Of a DNA stretch of 64,000 nucleotides, positions 60,318 to 64,000 are shown in pieces; within the stretch, counting starts at the first letter, position 1, and each line of letters starts with the position of its first letter. The notes under the pieces are model-generated. The model did no database searches. It saw only the letters and a program-made list of their open reading frames with translations, and was not told the origin of the DNA. The DNA lies in assembly GCF_001424705.1 (NCBI RefSeq), contig NZ_LMRA01000003.1, positions 62,001 through 126,000 of the forward strand, given 5' to 3'. This stretch comes from Methylobacterium sp. Leaf465 (lineage in GTDB: Bacteria; Pseudomonadota; Alphaproteobacteria; Rhizobiales; Beijerinckiaceae). Position numbers and translations under genes: made by a program.

Positions 60318-61042
60318 CGCCAGCCCTCAACCCATCCCCCGCTCCTCCGGCCGGCCTGACGGTGTCGGGGCTCGACCAGCATTACGGCAGCGCCCAGGTG
60401 CTCCGGACCGTCGGATTCCATGTCGCGCCCGGCACCTGCCTTGCCGTGCTCGGCCGCAACGGGGCCGGCAAGACCACCCTGCTGCGCTGCCTCGCCGGCC
60501 TGATCCCGGCGACGCGGGGGACGGTCGCCCTCGATGGCGTGGACCTCACGCGGTGGTCCCCCGACCGGCGGGCGCGCTCCGGCCTCGCCCTCGTGCCGCA
60601 GGGCCGGGAGATCTTCGCCGACCTCAGCGTCGCGGAGAACCTCCGGGTCGCCGCCCGGGCGCACGGCCTGGATCGGAGCGGCGCCGTCGACGAGGCCGTC
60701 GCGCTGTTCCCGGCCCTGCGCGAGCTCTGGCACCGCCCGGGCGGCAACCTCTCCGGCGGCCAGCAGCAGCAGCTCGCCATGGCCCGGGCCCTGGCGACGC
60801 GGCCGCGCATCCTGCTCCTCGACGAACCGACCGAGGGCATCCAGCCCTCGATCGTCGCCGCCATCGAGGCCGTGATCGCGGGGCTCCAGGGCCGCATCAC
60901 CGTCGTCCTGGTGGAGCAGTACCTCGCCTTCGCGATCCGCCTCGCCGACGCCTTCGTGGTTCTCTCCCGCGGCGCCGTGGTGGAGCAGGGCCTGCGCCAG
61001 GACCTGAACCACGACGCCGTTTCCCGGCACATCGCCGTCTGA
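60314..61042 (+). CDS. urtE: Urea-type ABC transporter ATPase UrtE
   Basis: 242 residues. Walker A GRNGAGKTT, signature LSGGQQQQLAMARAL, Walker B ILLLDEPTEGIQPSIV, LVEQYLAFA (H-loop region with Gln, as usual for LivF/UrtE). Overlaps urtD by 4 bases (ATGA); fmdA follows after 23 bases. Confidence 0.94.
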   Translation: MTPALNPSPAPPAGLTVSGLDQHYGSAQVLRTVGFHVAPGTCLAVLGRNGAGKTTLLRCLAGLIPATRGTVALDGVDLTRWSPDRRARSGLALVPQGREIFADLSVAENLRVAARAHGLDRSGAVDEAVALFPALRELWHRPGGNLSGGQQQQLAMARALATRPRILLLDEPTEGIQPSIVAAIEAVIAGLQGRITVVLVEQYLAFAIRLADAFVVLSRGAVVEQGLRQDLNHDAVSRHIAV

Positions 61043-61065
61043 CCCCCCCCGACCCAGGAGCCCGC

Positions 61066-62022
61066 ATGTCGATGCATCACGAGATTCCCGCGACCCCCGA
61101 GAGCATGGTGCTGGGCTACTTCGACGCCACCCTGCCCCCCGTGCTGGAGGTGGCCTCCGGCGATACCGTGACGCTGCACTCGTTCCCGGCCGGCGGACGG
61201 GAATCGCTCCATCCCGATCCCGCCCGCGTGCCCGCGGATTACCGGCTCGCCCTCGACACCCTGGCGCAGGGCCCCGGCCCCCACTTCGTCACCGGACCCG
61301 TCCACGTGCGCGGTGCCGAGCCCGGCGACGTGCTCCAGGTCGACATCCTGGACCTGAAGGTCCGCATGGACTGGGGCTTCGTGGCGATCCTGCCGCTCCT
61401 CGGCACCCTGCCGGACGAGTTCACGGACTACGAGACCATCCACCCCGACATCGACCTCGCCCGCGGCGTCGCCGTGCTGCCCTGGGGCACGGAACTCCCC
61501 CTCGATCCGTTCTTCGGCATCATGGGCACGGCGCCCCCCGCCGCCTGGGGGCGGGTCGGAACCCCGGTCCCGCGCGGGTTCGGCGGGAACATGGACAACA
61601 AGGAGCTCCGGGTCGGCACCACCCTGTACCTGCCGGTCTATAACCCGGGCGCCGGCTTCTACGCGGGCGACGGACACGGCGTGCAGGGCGACGGCGAGGT
61701 CTGCATCACGGCCCTGGAGACCGGCCTCACCGGCACGGTCCGCCTCACCGTGCGCAAGGATCTCGGCTACGCGTGGCCCTTCGCCGAGACGCCCACGGAC
61801 CTGATGTCGATCGGCCTGCACGAGAGCCTGGACGAGGCGATGCGCCAGGCCGTGCGCGAGATGGTGCGCCACGTCTGCGACCGCACGGACCTGACCCGCA
61901 ACCAGGCCTACATGCTCTGCTCGCTGGCCGGGAACCTGCGCATCACCCAGACGGTGGACGGCAACAAGGGCGTGCACATGCTGATGCCGAAGCGCGCTCT
62001 GAAGCCGAAGCGCGCGCTCTGA
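61066..62022 (+). CDS. fmdA: Acetamidase/formamidase
   Basis: 318 residues, FmdA_AmdA family; hydrolyses formamide/acetamide or related short amides to ammonia plus acid. Seen: GDTVTLHSFPAGGRESLHPD, GPHFVTGPVHVRGAEPGDVLQVDIL, MGTAPPA, NMDNKELRVGTTLYLPVYNPGAGFYAGDGHGVQGDGEVCITALE, KDLGYAWPF. CAGGAG precedes ATG. As last gene of the urt run it indicates that the transporter may serve amides as well as urea. The C-terminus ends with a short duplicated KPKRAL motif. Confidence 0.93.
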   Translation: MSMHHEIPATPESMVLGYFDATLPPVLEVASGDTVTLHSFPAGGRESLHPDPARVPADYRLALDTLAQGPGPHFVTGPVHVRGAEPGDVLQVDILDLKVRMDWGFVAILPLLGTLPDEFTDYETIHPDIDLARGVAVLPWGTELPLDPFFGIMGTAPPAAWGRVGTPVPRGFGGNMDNKELRVGTTLYLPVYNPGAGFYAGDGHGVQGDGEVCITALETGLTGTVRLTVRKDLGYAWPFAETPTDLMSIGLHESLDEAMRQAVREMVRHVCDRTDLTRNQAYMLCSLAGNLRITQTVDGNKGVHMLMPKRALKPKRAL

Positions 62023-62109
62023 CGTCGAAGCGCGCGTCCCGAAGGCGGCCCTGCCTCGGCCGCCAGACACCGGAGGCGCGGGCTGGAATGGGACCGTCCG
62101 GTTGGGGCC

Positions 62110-63306
62110 TCAACGCACCGGACGGTCGTACGCCGAGAGATCGGGCGCCTTCGGAGGACGCGCGAACAGCGTTCCCGAAGCCCGACGAACCCAGCGCGTG
62201 CTGGCCACGCGCAGGGCGCCATGGAGCAGCCGGATCCCGAGCCGGCTCTGCGGGTTCGCCAGCCGGGGCGCGATCTTCGGAACGCCCTGGCCCGCCTCGA
62301 CCATCGGACGCATGGCCCGCTCGTAGGCGGCCAAGCCGGCCCGGACATCGGAGGTCCGCGACAGCTCCTGGGCGAGGACGAAGGCGCCGGTGATGGCCAG
62401 GGTGGTGCCGATGCCGGCGAGCGGCGTGGCGCACCAAGCGGCGTCCCCCGTCAGGGCGATGCGGCCCTTCGACCAACGCGGCATTCGCACTTGCCGCAGG
62501 ACATCGAAGTAGAAGTCCTCGGTGGTGTCCAGGCCCGCCAGGACGCGCCGGGCCTGCCAGCCGGCATCGGCGAACCGCTCATGCAGGAAGGCCTTTTGTC
62601 GGCCGACATCCCAGGTCTGCTCGCCCGCGGGCGGCTGCTGGAGGGACAGCATCGCCCGCGTGGTGCCTTTCCGGTCGGGGCGCAGCGACACGCTCCGGCC
62701 CCCGGGCGCATTGTACCAGCGCCACAACCGATCATCGTCGGCGACCCGCGGAACGGTGAAGTAGGCGATGGTCAGATCCATCCAGCGCGGGTCGTTCTCC
62801 CCGGGGAAGACGAGTTCGCGCGTCGCCGAGCCCACGCCCTCCGCGACCACGACGGCGTCGTACCGCTCCGTGAGGCCGCTGGCGAACGTCACGGTCGCGG
62901 CGTCGCCGTCCTCGTGGAGGCCCGTGATGCTGTCGCCGAAACGGACGCTTACGGTGTCCCGCGCCGCGTCGAACAGGAGACGCGCCAGGTCCCCGCGGAG
63001 GATCTCCATCTCGGCCGTCGGCCCGTCGCCGCCGAGGTCGTCGGTCATGAACGTCGCGACGATCCGGCCGTCGCCGTCGACCCAAGCCGTCCCCGTTTCT
63101 CCCGTGCCCTGTTCGAGGGCGGTCTCGTCCAGTCCCATCCGGCGCAACACCGCGCGGCCGACGCCACGCACGTCGATGTTCTGACCCCCGTCCCGGAACG
63201 CGGGCGCGCGCTCCACCACCGTGACCTCGTTTCCCAGACGCGCGAGCCACCAGGCGAGGGCTGAACCGGCAACGCTGGCGCCGGTGACCAGGATACGATG
63301 GGCCAT
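62110..63306 (-). CDS. FAD-dependent monooxygenase (PHBH-fold)
   Basis: 398 residues. Seen: FAD motif ILVTGASVAGSALAWWLARLGNEVTVVERAP, the second motif region DAVVVAEGVGSATRELVFP, and the GD motif KGRIALTGDAAWCATPLAGIGTTLAITGAFVLAQEL. Group A flavoprotein hydroxylase, similar to TetX/aromatic-ring hydroxylases; likely oxidises an aromatic or antibiotic-like compound. GGAAGGATCC precedes ATG at 63306. Monocistronic; unknown substrate. Confidence 0.9.
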   Translation of the reverse strand: MAHRILVTGASVAGSALAWWLARLGNEVTVVERAPAFRDGGQNIDVRGVGRAVLRRMGLDETALEQGTGETGTAWVDGDGRIVATFMTDDLGGDGPTAEMEILRGDLARLLFDAARDTVSVRFGDSITGLHEDGDAATVTFASGLTERYDAVVVAEGVGSATRELVFPGENDPRWMDLTIAYFTVPRVADDDRLWRWYNAPGGRSVSLRPDRKGTTRAMLSLQQPPAGEQTWDVGRQKAFLHERFADAGWQARRVLAGLDTTEDFYFDVLRQVRMPRWSKGRIALTGDAAWCATPLAGIGTTLAITGAFVLAQELSRTSDVRAGLAAYERAMRPMVEAGQGVPKIAPRLANPQSRLGIRLLHGALRVASTRWVRRASGTLFARPPKAPDLSAYDRPVR

Positions 63307-63590
63307 GGATCCTTCCGGGCGCGGAAAACGGCCGCGACCTCCGCCTATATGCGTCGCCGTCTGGCAGCGGACCAGGGCACGTCCAGCCCATCCGGTCATC
63401 GAGCGGACCGGCGGGTCCCGACCCCGCCGTGGGTGGCCAAACCGGGGCGTCTCGAACGCGGTCGTTCGGCGATGGGCGTCGTCTGGGTCGGAGCGCCTCC
63501 CGGTTTCGTATCGGGCCTTGCGTCGCGTGCCTCAATGGCCGGTGCGGTGGGATACGCGGCCGGGAACCGGGTGGCGGTCGAGCGAAGCGC

Positions 63591-63638
63591 GGCATGGAAC
63601 CCCGGGGGCATGGAACCCCGGGGGCATGGAAACCCGGG
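63591..63638. repeat. 16-bp tandem repeat in an intergenic region
   Basis: GGCATGGAACCCCGGG occurs three times head-to-tail (the third with one substitution) and a partial fourth follows. It lies in the 413-bp gap between the monooxygenase start and the peptidase stop; nothing else is recognised there. Non-coding on present evidence. Confidence 0.85.
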
Positions 63639-63719
63639 GGCATGGCGGTGCGGGAAGAAACCGGTGCCGGCGCGGAACGCGACCTCAACGGCCGCCGCGC
63701 CCTCCGCTCCGCCCGCCGG

Positions 63720-64000
63720 TCAGCGGACCGTCGGATCGGCGGCGAGGCGCGCCCGGATGGCATCCGTGAGCCCGCCCTCGAACAGCAGGGCCGAGCCGTA
63801 ATGGTACTCGATGTCGAAGGCCCGGCGCGAGTTCATGGACAGGGAGGCGCTGTGCAGGGCGAGGAGGCGGCCCTCGGCGTCGAACAGGCCCGAACCGGAG
63901 CCGCCATAGCCGTTGTTGCAATCGTGCCGGACGCGCCGGATCGCGTCCTCGCTCGGCGGGTCGATCCGGTGGATCGTGCAGGGCTCGAGGCTGCTCTGGC
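63720..64000 (-). CDS. Trypsin-like serine peptidase, C-terminal end (truncated by window)
   Basis: About 93 residues visible before the window edge: CTIHRIDPPSEDAIRR, then DCNNGYGGSGSGLFDAEGRLLALHSA, where GGSGSG corresponds to the catalytic-serine loop (usual G-x-S-G-S/G-P), and YHYGSALLFEGGLTDAIRARL. It resembles bacterial glutamyl-endopeptidase/trypsin-like secreted peptidases. The N-terminal part with His and Asp lies outside. It is not the same gene type as the broken protease at 22.1-22.6 kb. Confidence 0.75.
   Translation of the reverse strand, partial: QSSLEPCTIHRIDPPSEDAIRRVRHDCNNGYGGSGSGLFDAEGRLLALHSASLSMNSRRAFDIEYHYGSALLFEGGLTDAIRARLAADPTVR

Overview
The window is about 70 percent G+C. 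Its gene set (urtABCDE-fmdA, a NepR-type anti-sigma factor, a DUF6894-type small protein, Pel-type exopolysaccharide genes with a Wza-like exporter) points to a Rhizobiales alphaproteobacterium, most likely Methylobacterium/Methylorubrum-like. The taxon is an inference from gene content and composition; no rRNA is present. No tRNA, rRNA, CRISPR array, intact insertion sequence or phage was recognised.

Layout. 0-4.3 kb: end of an NHL beta-propeller gene, leuC-leuD and a convergent ilvE (branched-chain amino acid metabolism). 4.5-8.0 kb: a MarR regulator, then an alpha/beta-hydrolase fused to a gluconate-dehydrogenase-subunit-3-like domain, overlapping a GMC dehydrogenase that carries a four-cysteine cluster. 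8.0-12.0 kb (minus strand): a BrnT-type toxin with a helix-turn-helix partner and a promoter/operator, an SDR, a small protein with a clear intrinsic terminator, and a GH15 glucoamylase-like enzyme. 12.0-17.3 kb: a TetR-controlled RND efflux operon with two phased palindromic operators. 17.3-22.0 kb (minus): MFS transporter, HMG-CoA lyase, class III CoA-transferase and LysR, which read as a small acid-catabolism unit. 22.1-22.6 kb: a frameshifted trypsin-like protease gene. 23.1-24.4 kb: Crp/Fnr regulator and a small DUF6894-like protein.

24.5-40.8 kb is the most interesting part: an exopolysaccharide region. On the minus strand lie pelD-pelE-pelF-pelG, a stand-alone PelA-type hydrolase and a nucleotide-sugar epimerase, all but the last overlapping. 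Divergent from them, beyond a LuxR regulator with a degenerate receiver, are a TPR protein and a Wza-like outer-membrane export protein. The dead 3' end of a hybrid histidine kinase, a sugar-1-phosphate nucleotidyltransferase, a second epimerase and glmS follow. PelD stops after its GAF domain and lacks the C-terminal degenerate GGDEF module that makes classical PelD a c-di-GMP receptor. No PelB barrel, PelC or PelA deacetylase domain is seen. This looks like a Pel synthase/flippase core joined to a Wza-type exporter.

41-46.4 kb: small secreted proteins, a frameshifted amidohydrolase, a NepR-like anti-sigma factor, a PAP2 acid phosphatase, and a LysR/MFS pair. 46.5-62.0 kb is a nitrogen-scavenging region: allA preceded by an internally deleted (S)-ureidoglycine aminohydrolase, an isochorismatase-fold hydrolase, a 2-oxoglutarate/Fe(II)-type oxygenase, a BMP-family (nucleoside/purine type) ABC transporter, and a tightly overlapped urtABCDE-fmdA operon for urea/amide uptake and amide hydrolysis. 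The window closes with a FAD monooxygenase, a 16-bp tandem repeat and the C-terminal end of a trypsin-like peptidase gene. A 94-bp palindromic repeat occurs twice, about 31 kb apart, between genes.
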